From NCBI GenBank assembly GCA_002493625.1, contig DKZK01000021.1, positions 49,652-113,651 of the forward strand: a stretch of 64,000 bases of DNA. Reading direction: 5' to 3'. Both the position numbers and the translations under genes were made by a program. This DNA is from Lachnospiraceae bacterium UBA7076 (GTDB lineage: Bacteria > Bacillota > Clostridia > Lachnospirales > Lachnospiraceae). Under the pieces are notes generated by a model. The model saw only the letters and a list, made by a program, of their open reading frames with translations, was not told the DNA's origin and made no database searches. Positions 1 to 8,824 of this stretch are shown in pieces. Positions within the stretch are counted from its first letter, which is position 1. Each line of letters opens with the position of its first letter.

Positions 1-158
1 CATAACAGTATTTTTATTAAATATTTGGTTTTATTTTTAGATTTAATGTTCAAAAAAAAAATTATTATACAGAAAATATACTATTATATTGTTTTTCAAA
101 CTTAATTGTTTTTATTGTACTATCAGTTCGATTTATTGTCAACAGTATTATTAAATTA
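1..158. other. AT-rich segment downstream of sigF, no gene seen
   Basis: This stretch lies 3' of sigF. It is very AT-rich, with poly-A and poly-T runs, and contains no open frame with a ribosome binding site on either strand. I see no stable GC stem that would make a convincing intrinsic terminator for the spoIIA operon. Confidence 0.6.
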
Positions 159-917
159 TTATACATTCAGGGTTTCTCGCATCTTTTCCAAAAGCTTTTT
201 TTCCAGTCTGCTTACCTGCACCTGACTTATCCCAAGCTCTCTTGCGACCTCACTCTGGGTTTTATCCTGAAAATATCTCATATTTATAAGCTTCCTCTGC
301 TTGCTGTCAAGTCCGCTCATAGCCTGCTCTATCATTAAATGGTTTATCATTCCCTCCGCCGCAATTTCCGACTCCGCATCATCTGCAACCTGATCCACAA
401 TGTACGTCTCCTTTCCATCATGCCCGTAGACGGTCTGATATAGCGACTCTATCTCTCTGTTTGCCTCCGTTGCCATGACAATATCTTCAATCTCAAGCTG
501 CGTCTCCTTTGAAAGCTCCTCCAGCGTTGCCTCTCTGCCCAGCTTGTTTGAAAGCTTTTCCCTTGCCATGGAAAGCTTATAGCCATTCTGCTTTAAAATT
601 CTGGATACCTTTATCATCCCGTTGTCTCTTAAAAACCTTTTTATTTCCCCTGAAATAAGCGGCACCGCATATGTGGAAAATTTAACCTGATACTCCATTG
701 AAAATCTGTCTATTGCTTTCAGCATCCCAATACATCCGATCTGATATATTTCCTCCAGATCATAGCCCCGCCCCATATATCTTCTTGCTATACTCCATAT
801 TAGTCCGGCATTGTCCGAAACTATCTTTTCCTTAGCAGCCTTATCACCTTTTCTTGCCAGTTCAAATAGTTTCATTTCATTCATTAATTCAATCAAACTG
901 ATGCTTCGACACACCAA
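159..917 (-). CDS. sigF: RNA polymerase sporulation sigma factor SigF
   Basis: Sigma-70 family factor of about 240-252 residues, the size of forespore-specific SigF. Visible are a region 2 core with RGYDLEEIYQIGCIGML and FSTYAVPLISGEIKRF, and a C-terminal region 4 helix-turn-helix, SQSEVARELGISQVQVSRLEKK-like, which is typical of SigF/SigG. By family knowledge it directs early forespore transcription and is held inactive by SpoIIAB. It is the last gene of the spoIIAA-spoIIAB-sigF operon and overlaps the end of spoIIAB. The start is uncertain: a TTG/GTG sits very close to an AAGGAG sequence, and an ATG lies at 884. Gene order, more than sequence, separates SigF from SigG here. Confidence 0.93.
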   Translation of the reverse strand: MVCRSISLIELMNEMKLFELARKGDKAAKEKIVSDNAGLIWSIARRYMGRGYDLEEIYQIGCIGMLKAIDRFSMEYQVKFSTYAVPLISGEIKRFLRDNGMIKVSRILKQNGYKLSMAREKLSNKLGREATLEELSKETQLEIEDIVMATEANREIESLYQTVYGHDGKETYIVDQVADDAESEIAAEGMINHLMIEQAMSGLDSKQRKLINMRYFQDKTQSEVARELGISQVQVSRLEKKLLEKMRETLNV

Positions 918-1332
918 TCTCCTTCCACATTTTTACTATGGTGCCCACCCCGCATTCCGATTCGACAGTAAGACCATCCATAAATGCCTCCATAAAGGAA
1001 AATCCCATACCAGACCTGTCCTCCTGTGGTTTGCTTGTATATAAAGGCTCCATCGCCTTTTTTATATCCTCTATGCCTTTTCCGGTATCCTTTACCTCTA
1101 TGTACACCATACGTCCGTCAACCCTCGTCCGTATGCTTATCATTCCGCTGGATTTTTCATATCCGTGTATAATAGAGTTTGTAACTGCCTCTGAAACAGC
1201 TGTTTTTATGTCCGACACCTCCTCCAACGTAGGATTTGTCCTTGTTATAAATGCAGCCACAACCATTCTTGCAAAGCTTTCATTTTGAGCCTCTCCTGAA
1301 AATTCAACCATCATTTCGCTTGTGTTATTCAT
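889..1332 (-). CDS. spoIIAB: Anti-sigma F factor SpoIIAB (serine kinase)
   Basis: GHKL-fold ATPase of 147 residues. The N-box is SEAVTNSIIHGY (about residues 47-58), the G1 box DTGKGIEDI (82-90) and the G2 box RSGMGFSFM (106-114). In the known partner-switch mechanism it binds and inhibits SigF and phosphorylates SpoIIAA. The ATG at 1332 follows a good GGAGG. The gene overlaps the 3' end of spoIIAA by 8 bases and also overlaps sigF, so the three genes are likely translationally coupled. Confidence 0.95.
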   Translation of the reverse strand: MNNTSEMMVEFSGEAQNESFARMVVAAFITRTNPTLEEVSDIKTAVSEAVTNSIIHGYEKSSGMISIRTRVDGRMVYIEVKDTGKGIEDIKKAMEPLYTSKPQEDRSGMGFSFMEAFMDGLTVESECGVGTIVKMWKEIGVSKHQFD

Positions 1333-1678
1333 AGTAACCTCCCTTTAACATTTCCTTAATTATCTCCTCCTTAGAGCTTTTCTTTTTTACTATCCGGTAT
1401 ATGCCTGACATTGTGAGAATCTTATCTATGTTTGCATTGATATTTATCACATAGACCTGTCCACCCGCATCATGCACCTTCCGGTATCTTCCCGTTATCA
1501 GTCCTATTCCTGAGCTGTCCATAAAATTTGTTTTGTCAAAATCAAATATGAGATGCTTTATATCGCCATCCTTAAAGCAGCTCTCCGTCTTTCTCTTAAT
1601 CCTGTCCGCCGCAAAGTGGTCAAGCTCCTGCGGCAGGTAGTAAATCATTACTCCGTTACTTACCTCAAATGCTTCCAT
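1325..1678 (-). CDS. spoIIAA: Anti-sigma F factor antagonist SpoIIAA
   Basis: STAS-domain protein of 117 residues. The phosphorylatable serine motif is FMDSSGIGLITGRY, with DSSG at residues 54-57, as in known SpoIIAA proteins. In the unphosphorylated form it sequesters SpoIIAB and releases SigF. It is the first gene of the operon, with GGAGAG before the ATG at 1678. I could not find a well-spaced sigma-H promoter upstream. Confidence 0.95.
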   Translation of the reverse strand: MEAFEVSNGVMIYYLPQELDHFAADRIKRKTESCFKDGDIKHLIFDFDKTNFMDSSGIGLITGRYRKVHDAGGQVYVININANIDKILTMSGIYRIVKKKSSKEEIIKEMLKGGYYE

Positions 1679-1714
1679 TTCCTATCTCTCCATTTCATTT
1701 TATATAACATATAT

Positions 1715-1750
1715 CTTCAAACGATTTTTTATATTATGATATAAATATTC
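1715..1750. repeat. Second copy of a motif found in the 13.4-kb palindrome
   Basis: A 36-base AT-rich motif beginning CTTCAAAC and ending GATATAAATATTC, just upstream of spoIIAA. It recurs at 13521-13554 with one substitution and one 2-base indel. There it is one arm of a perfect inverted repeat; here no second arm is present. Its position would put it in or near the spoIIA promoter region. Confidence 0.55.
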
Positions 1751-1773
1751 ATGCTACGGCACTTCCTGACGTT

Positions 1774-1876
1774 AAAAAAGGACCATCCCTATGGTTAGCC
1801 GTATAGAAACATTAAAACCTTATCGTTTTATTTTTCATGTGTTCTTTTACAGCCTGCCATAAGGACAGTCCTTTTT
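1774..1876 (-). terminator. Long-stem hairpin terminator after the TPR gene
   Basis: Read on the minus strand, an arm starting AAAAAGGAC (1876-1857) pairs over about 20 consecutive positions, wobbles included, with an arm ending GTCCTTTTTT (1794-1774). The loop is about 60 bases. The T-run on the distal side fits an intrinsic terminator for the addB-to-TPR run that ends at 1891. The loop is unusually long for a simple terminator. Confidence 0.65.
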
Positions 1877-1890
1877 ATTTTTTGTATTTC

Positions 1891-3030
1891 TTACTCGTTG
1901 TCTATCATATTTTGTAAATCGTCAGCTGACATACCGGTTTTCACGGTTGAATAATCCGGCATTGAATCATTTGCCATGCTTACATCATTTTCAAGATTTT
2001 CAATCCTGACATTCAGTTCTGCAATCTGCTCGTTTAAAGCCGAAATTGTGGCATTTTTAGCAGCCATCTCCTCACTGTAGTATTTAATTTCATTTCTGTT
2101 TTCATTTCTTATTTTTTTCTTTTGTGCAGGGACTACTACAAAAAACAAAATAAGTATACCCAGCACAAGCCCCACTATTACATATGTACCTGAATATTTT
2201 GCAAAGCTTACCTCACCGTACTCTCCAAGCTTAACGGTTTTGTCAATATTATTTTTCTTGAATTCCTTAAATACATTTATTTTATCCTCAGGAGGCGCCT
2301 CAAGATTACCATTTTGTGTAACGGAAAGCTCCTCCACATACACGTCGTCCAGAAGTCCGTCGTTTTCTATGGACTGTTCACGCATCATAATGATATTTTC
2401 ATCCGTGTGCCCCATTTCATGAAGATACCTTATCGCCTGTGGATTCGCCTTGTCTATTTTCAGCACACGCCTCAGGGTAGTACCTGCTTTTTCGTAGTTT
2501 TCCACCTTAAGATACAAAAGCGCAAGCAGAAGATATCCCTTTACAAAATGAGGATTTTCACCGAGAACACTCTTGAGCTGCATGATTGCAAGATCGTAGT
2601 CCCCCGTGTTTGCATATCCAAGCGCCATATTATACTTCTTTGCAATCTGGTCAATAAACTCAAGTCTTCCCGGATCCTTCTTAAGCTCCTTCAAATACTT
2701 GGATGCAATATTATTACTTTGCTCATAATTGACGCTCATGACAAAATGGCTTATTGCCTCGACCACCTCACCCATCTCATAGTATATAAGCCCCAGAAGA
2801 TTTCTTGTCATAGTGTTCTTTTTGTTATATCTGAGAGACATTTTAAGGGACTCTATGGCTCCCGACAAATCTCTGGCAATAGCCTTATCATATCCTATAT
2901 TGTAATGGTAATCCGATGTGTTAAATGCTTTCCATGTGACATCCACATGCATATTACAGCCGATGCAATATCCGTTTTTCAAAATTCTTTTGCCACAGCT
3001 TGGACAAGTTAAAGGTTTTGAATCCGCCAT
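1891..3030 (-). CDS. Zinc-ribbon TPR membrane protein, function unknown
   Basis: A 379-residue protein. It has an N-terminal CxxC...CxxC zinc ribbon (Cys9, 12, 22, 25), several tetratricopeptide repeats (about residues 35-215), a single transmembrane segment near residues 278-300 (a run of V/I/L/F before AQKKK), and a polar, probably coiled-coil tail. By topology the repeats would face the cytoplasm and the tail the outside. The ATG is preceded by GAGG and lies 2 bases after the upstream small ORF, so it is the last gene of the addB-addA-queF-folC run. No specific function can be assigned. Confidence 0.85.
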   Translation of the reverse strand: MADSKPLTCPSCGKRILKNGYCIGCNMHVDVTWKAFNTSDYHYNIGYDKAIARDLSGAIESLKMSLRYNKKNTMTRNLLGLIYYEMGEVVEAISHFVMSVNYEQSNNIASKYLKELKKDPGRLEFIDQIAKKYNMALGYANTGDYDLAIMQLKSVLGENPHFVKGYLLLALLYLKVENYEKAGTTLRRVLKIDKANPQAIRYLHEMGHTDENIIMMREQSIENDGLLDDVYVEELSVTQNGNLEAPPEDKINVFKEFKKNNIDKTVKLGEYGEVSFAKYSGTYVIVGLVLGILILFFVVVPAQKKKIRNENRNEIKYYSEEMAAKNATISALNEQIAELNVRIENLENDVSMANDSMPDYSTVKTGMSADDLQNMIDNE

Positions 3031-3032
3031 AA

Positions 3033-3215
3033 CTAAAACCTCGTTCTTCCCGGCATCTGAACGTATGCTGCCGACGCTGTACTTCTGAAGTCTGTTGTCA
3101 TCTGCGTCACAATATCGCTGATATCCTTCAGGTCATTGCTGTATATAGCCTCCTCCGCCTGACTGACCTCAGGTATTGGCTTAAACCTCTTTAGCTCTTC
3201 CTCAAAATTTATCAT
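3033..3215 (-). CDS. Small conserved-looking protein of unknown function
   Basis: A 60-residue acidic protein starting MINFEEELKRFKPIPEV. I chose the ATG at 3215 because CAGGAGGAAC lies 8 bases upstream. This ATG overlaps the stop codon of folC in an ATGA arrangement, which implies translational coupling. It contains no signal peptide, membrane segment or motif I recognise. Strong ribosome binding site and tight operon packing support a real gene. Confidence 0.75.
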   Translation of the reverse strand: MINFEEELKRFKPIPEVSQAEEAIYSNDLKDISDIVTQMTTDFRSTASAAYVQMPGRTRF

Positions 3216-4561
3216 TGTATGTTCCTCCTGTTTTGGAACGTCAGTTCCTCTATACTTCCCACAAGATATAGGGAGCCAACACAATAAAGCATTGTATCTT
3301 CATGCACAGCTTCGTAAAAAGCTTCCTTAAATGACGTCCTTATATCCTTGTCACTTATAATACATGCGCTTTTATCTTTCATGTTTATATCAAATACCTT
3401 ACCGATTATCTCCGGTTTCAGACCTCTCTCATCGGAAGATTGTGTTATGTAAACTTTTTTCAGTTTCAGATTATTGCAAATATACTTTATAATATTTTCA
3501 TAATCCTTATCCTGACTTGACCCATAAAGAAGTATTATGGGTTTATCCTGATTGGTAAGCCTTACGGTCTCCACAAATCTTTTTATTGCATCAGGATTGT
3601 GGGCGCCGTCAAGTATAACCCTCTCATGTATACGCTCCATTCTTCCTGCCCAAAAAAAATCCTTCAATGATTTTTTTATGACCGCTGTGTCCATAACTCT
3701 TTTTTCGAAATCAGTATTTTTAAATAACGTATGGCATGCTTCGATTGCGGTTACCGCATTGTCAATCTGATATGTAGCACATGTATTTATCTTCAGGTTG
3801 TCATAACTATAATACCTACCTGAAACAGAAAAATCAATGGTTTTATCTGTTATTTCATTTATTATATATTTTGTTTTTGCGACATTAATTGCATCTGCAT
3901 CAAGAGTATCTGCAATTTCGCAAATAATGTTGTCAGCCTGCTCATCCCCTGTATGATATACAACAGGCACATGTTTCTTTATGATTCCTGCCTTTTCATA
4001 AGCAATTTTTTCTATTGTGTCTCCCAGATATTTTGTGTGGTCAAGTCCGATTGAGGTTATAATGCTCACGTCAGGTATAAGGACATTTGTGGCATCAAGC
4101 CGTCCTCCCAAGCCCGTTTCATAAATTACAAAATCAAGCTCTCTCTTTGCAAAATACACTGCTGCCATTGCAAATATAAATTCAAAAAAGGAAATATGGG
4201 GATTTCCGTTCGCCACATGTTTATCATTCTTTTCCTTTACCTCATAAAACACCTCAAGAAACTCATTATCTTCTATCAGCTTTTCCCAGCCTCCAACAAC
4301 TGTAGCAATTCTCTCATTCACCCTTACAAGATGCGGCGAAGTAAATATACCCACGTTCATACCTGACGACACAAGTATACTTTTTATAAACTGCGCCGTT
4401 GAGCCCTTCCCGTTTGTCCCTGCAATATGAATGCACCGATGCGCCCTATGGGGCATGTCAAGCATGGAAAGAACCTGAATAAGATTTTCATTTCCCGTTT
4501 TGCCTCTGTCTGAAAACCGCGGAATATTAAAAATGTATTTTACTGCTTCCTCATAGTTCAT
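3212..4561 (-). CDS. folC: Bifunctional folylpolyglutamate/dihydrofolate synthase
   Basis: A 449-residue Mur-ligase-family enzyme that adds glutamate to folates, and in many bacteria also makes dihydrofolate from dihydropteroate. The P-loop is IAGTNGKGS (residues 46-54), followed by TSPHLVRVNERI and the central YETGLGGRLDATN motif typical of FolC. The C-terminal domain contains LDGAHNPDAI. The ATG at 4561 was chosen over upstream in-frame codons because it follows the queF stop by 2 bases and gives the usual N-terminus. It sits between queF and the small ORF at 3033. Confidence 0.93.
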   Translation of the reverse strand: MNYEEAVKYIFNIPRFSDRGKTGNENLIQVLSMLDMPHRAHRCIHIAGTNGKGSTAQFIKSILVSSGMNVGIFTSPHLVRVNERIATVVGGWEKLIEDNEFLEVFYEVKEKNDKHVANGNPHISFFEFIFAMAAVYFAKRELDFVIYETGLGGRLDATNVLIPDVSIITSIGLDHTKYLGDTIEKIAYEKAGIIKKHVPVVYHTGDEQADNIICEIADTLDADAINVAKTKYIINEITDKTIDFSVSGRYYSYDNLKINTCATYQIDNAVTAIEACHTLFKNTDFEKRVMDTAVIKKSLKDFFWAGRMERIHERVILDGAHNPDAIKRFVETVRLTNQDKPIILLYGSSQDKDYENIIKYICNNLKLKKVYITQSSDERGLKPEIIGKVFDINMKDKSACIISDKDIRTSFKEAFYEAVHEDTMLYCVGSLYLVGSIEELTFQNRRNIQ

Positions 4562-4563
4562 AA

Positions 4564-5058
4564 TTATCTGTTGTCCACCTTTTCCGGATACATGTCGTGA
4601 TTTGCAAGTCTGTCCCATGCGACCTTTTCCCATTTCGTTCCGGGTCTGCCATAGTTACAGTACGGGTCTATGGATATTCCTCCCCTCGGCAGAAATTTGC
4701 CCCACACCTCAATATACTTTGGATTCATAAGCTTTATCAGATCCTTCATAATTATATTTACACAATCCTCATGGAAATCGCCATGATTCCGAAAGCTGAA
4801 CAGATACAGCTTAAGTGATTTGCTTTCAACCATAAGCTCATCCGGTATATAGGATATATAAATTGTGGCAAAGTCAGGCTGCCCCGTTATAGGGCAGAGG
4901 CTTGTAAATTCCGGGCAGTTGAATTTTACAAAGTAATCATTTTCACGGTGCTTATTGACAAATGTTTCCAGCACCTCCGGACAGTAATCTGTCTTATATT
5001 CCACATCTTTATTTCCCAAAAGACTAAGTTGTTTCGTTTCATTATTGCTTCGTGACAT
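4564..5058 (-). CDS. queF: NADPH-dependent 7-cyano-7-deazaguanine reductase QueF
   Basis: A 164-residue type I QueF, which reduces preQ0 to preQ1 in queuosine synthesis. The catalytic cysteine is in TSLCPITGQPDFA (Cys55), with the nearby Asp62. The NADPH-binding ESKSLKLYLFSFRN motif begins at residue 78 and is followed by HGDFHED. The gene starts 13 bases after addA ends. No other queuosine gene (queC, queD, queE, tgt) is in the window, so its partners must lie elsewhere or preQ0 is imported. Confidence 0.95.
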   Translation of the reverse strand: MSRSNNETKQLSLLGNKDVEYKTDYCPEVLETFVNKHRENDYFVKFNCPEFTSLCPITGQPDFATIYISYIPDELMVESKSLKLYLFSFRNHGDFHEDCVNIIMKDLIKLMNPKYIEVWGKFLPRGGISIDPYCNYGRPGTKWEKVAWDRLANHDMYPEKVDNR

Positions 5059-5071
5059 TTTGTTTCTCCTT

Positions 5072-8000
5072 TCAGATGTCCTCCATAACCACTATCGTTT
5101 TGTTAAGGTGAAAGGAATATATGAGCTTTTCCTTCACCTTAAGTCCCGTAAGGCGGTTCAGTGTCAGGGCATAATAGGTAAGCTGAGCATGATAACGTCC
5201 GATAAGCTCCGCCTCATCCGCCCTGTCGGTTTTATAATCCATAAGCACGATTCCGTCATCCTCATAAAAAAATGCATCTATGATTCCCTGAACTATTACT
5301 ATATCATCACTGTCAACATTTTTGTATATTTCTTTTACGGGAATGCCTATGGAAAACTGCTGCTCCTTCTTTAGCCTGCCACATTTTGCGGCGGCTATCA
5401 TTCTCTGTCCCAAATCAGATTTCAGCATGTTGTTTATTTTTGTCTCGTTTACGGCGTTTTTCTCCTCCTCCGTAAATACCTTTGCTTCCACAAGCCTTTT
5501 CAAGGAATTTCGTATATCGTTTATATAATCTCCGTTTCCGAGGACGGCAAAATCCAGAAGCTCCATAAATTTATGTATAATGGTTCCCCGCTCGGCGCCC
5601 GTAAGATTATTATTTGAACCATGGTCATATTTGTCCGGCTTACATATTTCCTCTGGCTTATATATTTTCTCCTGTTTACATATCTCCTGCTGCCATTCTT
5701 TAACAGGAGCGCCCACGTCGTAGCTTTCCCCGTCAAACGCCTTCATCTTCTTTATTTCCGATATAGGCATTTTGCTCTTTATTTTTGTGAGCGGCTCATA
5801 TGGATAAACGTAGTCAAAGCTTTCCTTATATTTCTTATAGGCTTCATTTTCACCGAGGAGCATGGCGTTTGCCACAAATTCCTCCATGCTGATTCCCCTG
5901 TCCGTCTCCTCCTTTACCTTCTTTTCCACAAGCATATCCGGACTGACAAGCCTTGTCTCAATAACCGCCTTTGTAAGCCCCTGCTCCATATAATAGTCAT
6001 ATCTTTTCATTGCTGCCAGAATCCAGCTTAAAAAACCCTTTTCCGAATTTCTGATACTGTAAGGCAAAAGCATTTTTTTATATCCAATGTCAATCCCTTC
6101 CACAAAGTCCTCGTAATCCTTTATATAGCCCGTAATGATAAGCTTTTCCTTTGCCCTTGTCATGGCAACGTAAAGTATTCTCTGCTCCTCGGCAAAGGAC
6201 TCCTGCCTTGCAAGAAGTATGACCGCCTCCCGCATAACGGAATTTTTTCTGTACCTTTTTTTCATGTCCATAAGCTTTGAGGAAATGTAATAGTCCGAGT
6301 GAAGCTGTATATTACGGCGCACGTCATTTGTGTTAAACCGCCTGCCAAGACCGCTCACAAATACGACGGGGTACTCAAGTCCTTTACTCCTGTGCATCGT
6401 CATAATGCGGACAACATCTTCATTCTCACCCTGCTTTCCCGCCTCGCCGAACTCCACCTCATTGACCTTAAGCTTATCCACATACCGGAGAAAATTGAAC
6501 AATCCCTTATACGCTCCATTTTCAAATCTTCTCGCTTTGTCCACAAGCATGTCAAGATTGCTTTTTCTCCTTTTCCCTGCCGGCATTGCAGCGGCGTAAT
6601 AATAGTAGCCCGTAATGTTATAAACCTTAAGTATTAGCTGTGAAATTGACAGCGTTACCTTTTCCTCCTTAAATTTATCCACCATCTCAAAAAATGTATT
6701 CAGCTTATCCGCCACGCTGTCAGAAACATTTTCGGCATAATAGATGCATTTATCATATAAAATATTTTTGCGGTCAAGATTTTTTTCTGCGTATGCGCAT
6801 ATAAGCGCCAGTTCATTTTCATTCAAGCCTGCAATGGGTGAGAGTAATGCGGCTGAAAGAGGAATATCCTGTCTTGAATTGTCAATGACAGCCAGAAGCG
6901 ACATGACAACCCTGATTTCAGTTGCCTCAAAATACCCATGGGGATCATCAATATATGCAGGAATCCCCTGCGCAGTAAGCGTGTTGTAAATAATGTCGCC
7001 ATAGCCTGCAACGCTTCTCAAAAGTATAACGATATCGCCATAGCCCGCTTTTCTGTATCCGGATATTTTTTCATCATAGACATAAAGAGGCCTATCTGAA
7101 TTTACAAGCTCCTCTATGCGGTTTGCAATCATCACCGCCTCCTGCTCCTGCTTACTTTCTTCCTGTGCTTCATCGTCATCCTCCGTCCGCTCCTTATCAG
7201 TTACGCAGGCAAGCATAAGCTCCGTGGAACGGCTTATATTCAAGCCGGCAGCATCCTCAAACTCCCTTGACGGCACAAGCGCCACATCCCTCGTATAGTC
7301 AATTCCACCCATATCAGCGCCCATAAGCTGGTAAAAGAAATAATTTACCGCATCCAGAACAACCGCCCTTGAGCGGAAGTTATTTTTAAGCTCAAGCTTT
7401 ACCTCGTCTGCACCGCCCTCCACATCATAGGGGGAAAACGTATTATATTTTCCTATAAAAAGATCCGGTCTTGCCATACGGAATTTGTATATGCTCTGCT
7501 TTACATCCCCAACCATAAACAAATTGTTTTCTTCCCTTGCTATTCCTGAAACAGCAGTTAGTATGTACTCCTGAAGATAATTGCTGTCCTGATATTCATC
7601 AATGTATATTTCCCTGTATCTCTCTCCTATCTCCCTGCCAATCTCCGTGGGAACAACACGCTCCGTCTCCCTGCCATGACCGTCCTTATTTTTTTCAATG
7701 CCTTCGCACACAAGCCTGTATGCCATGTGCTCAACATCGGCAAACTCCACAATATGCTTTTGCTTTTTTTCCTCCATATAACGGAATGAAAAATCTTCTG
7801 TAATTTCTATGAGAGGTATCAGATACTCTCCCATGCTGTTAAGCTGTGAAACAATTTCCTCACATGGGGTTTTGCATATATCCAGCTTTTTTATAAGCTG
7901 CTTGTAGTCCCCCCTTATTTTTGCATACCTGTTTACAAGTGTTTCGTCAAAGTCATCCCCCTTACAGCTTTTCAGACGTTGCCATGAAATGTTTTTTACC

Positions 8001-8824
8001 GCCCTGCTTAGCTCCTCATAGCATTTAACGTCTTCAAACCCTTCCAAAAGCTCTATGTCAGATTTGCTTACCTCAGCATTTTTATATGGTCCACAGGCTG
8101 CGTTTGTAAGCATTTCCGCCTCCTTTGCCATAAAAAGAGCCTCGCCTGTAATCTTTTTTGCATACCCGAAAAGAGCCTTCATCCATAAGGTATTTTCCAA
8201 TGTCTCCCTGTCTTTTATATCAAGGGCGTTCTTCGCTTCCTCAAGCCATTTTTCAGGCATCGGGTAGCTTGAGGCAAGAGTATGTATTTTTAATATCAGC
8301 TCCTTAAGACCGCTGTCATTCCTGTCCCCTCCGAAGATATTGACAAGTCTGCAAAACTCTGCCCGCTCATCTTCATTTTCACAGTTGTATTTTTCCTCAA
8401 ATAAATCCTCAAGCACATCGGCTTTCAAAAGCTCCGTTTCGCCCCTGTCCCCGATGTTAAAATCCGCATCAATGTCCAGAACGCTGAAATATTCCTTTAC
8501 GATTCTTAAACAGAAGCTGTCTATTGTCGTGATGTCCGCCCTGTTTATAAGAACGGTCTGTTTCATAAGATGCTCATTGTCAGGGGCTTTCTCAAGCTCG
8601 CTCCACAGCCGCTCGGATATTTTATCCCTCATTTGCGCTGCCGCCGCCTTGGTAAACGTCACCACAAGAAACTCGTCTATATCCACAGGATTTTCCTTAT
8701 CCAGAACTCTGTTTATTATTCTTTCAACAAGCACTGCAGTCTTGCCGGATCCTGCCGCGGCAGATACGAGAATGCTTTTTCCCCTTATGTCTATTGCGCT
8801 TTGCTGTTCCCTAGTCCAGGGCAT
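5072..8824 (-). CDS. addA: ATP-dependent helicase/nuclease subunit AddA
   Basis: About 1250 residues, the usual size of AddA. It has a UvrD-type helicase with Walker A SAAAGSGKTAVL (about residues 21-32), the DEYQDSN helicase motif II, VGDVKQSIYKFR, TMHRSKGLEYPVVF and AMTRAKEKL. A C-terminal RecB-family nuclease motif LMDYKTDRAD lies near residue 1195. With AddB it resects double-strand breaks for recombination. The ATG at 8824 is preferred because GGAGGTGAGG lies just before it; it overlaps the 3' end of addB by 14 bases. Confidence 0.95.
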   Translation of the reverse strand: MPWTREQQSAIDIRGKSILVSAAAGSGKTAVLVERIINRVLDKENPVDIDEFLVVTFTKAAAAQMRDKISERLWSELEKAPDNEHLMKQTVLINRADITTIDSFCLRIVKEYFSVLDIDADFNIGDRGETELLKADVLEDLFEEKYNCENEDERAEFCRLVNIFGGDRNDSGLKELILKIHTLASSYPMPEKWLEEAKNALDIKDRETLENTLWMKALFGYAKKITGEALFMAKEAEMLTNAACGPYKNAEVSKSDIELLEGFEDVKCYEELSRAVKNISWQRLKSCKGDDFDETLVNRYAKIRGDYKQLIKKLDICKTPCEEIVSQLNSMGEYLIPLIEITEDFSFRYMEEKKQKHIVEFADVEHMAYRLVCEGIEKNKDGHGRETERVVPTEIGREIGERYREIYIDEYQDSNYLQEYILTAVSGIAREENNLFMVGDVKQSIYKFRMARPDLFIGKYNTFSPYDVEGGADEVKLELKNNFRSRAVVLDAVNYFFYQLMGADMGGIDYTRDVALVPSREFEDAAGLNISRSTELMLACVTDKERTEDDDEAQEESKQEQEAVMIANRIEELVNSDRPLYVYDEKISGYRKAGYGDIVILLRSVAGYGDIIYNTLTAQGIPAYIDDPHGYFEATEIRVVMSLLAVIDNSRQDIPLSAALLSPIAGLNENELALICAYAEKNLDRKNILYDKCIYYAENVSDSVADKLNTFFEMVDKFKEEKVTLSISQLILKVYNITGYYYYAAAMPAGKRRKSNLDMLVDKARRFENGAYKGLFNFLRYVDKLKVNEVEFGEAGKQGENEDVVRIMTMHRSKGLEYPVVFVSGLGRRFNTNDVRRNIQLHSDYYISSKLMDMKKRYRKNSVMREAVILLARQESFAEEQRILYVAMTRAKEKLIITGYIKDYEDFVEGIDIGYKKMLLPYSIRNSEKGFLSWILAAMKRYDYYMEQGLTKAVIETRLVSPDMLVEKKVKEETDRGISMEEFVANAMLLGENEAYKKYKESFDYVYPYEPLTKIKSKMPISEIKKMKAFDGESYDVGAPVKEWQQEICKQEKIYKPEEICKPDKYDHGSNNNLTGAERGTIIHKFMELLDFAVLGNGDYINDIRNSLKRLVEAKVFTEEEKNAVNETKINNMLKSDLGQRMIAAAKCGRLKKEQQFSIGIPVKEIYKNVDSDDIVIVQGIIDAFFYEDDGIVLMDYKTDRADEAELIGRYHAQLTYYALTLNRLTGLKVKEKLIYSFHLNKTIVVMEDI

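Noticed and set aside
1740..1770. Possible sigma-H promoter (AGGA...GAAT) upstream of spoIIAA
   Set aside because: The two boxes are about four bases too close for the known sigma-H spacing.
3213..3245. GGAACTGACGTTCC before the small ORF, resembling the dispersed leader repeat
   Set aside because: It lies inside the folC coding region and matches only a short core; probably chance.
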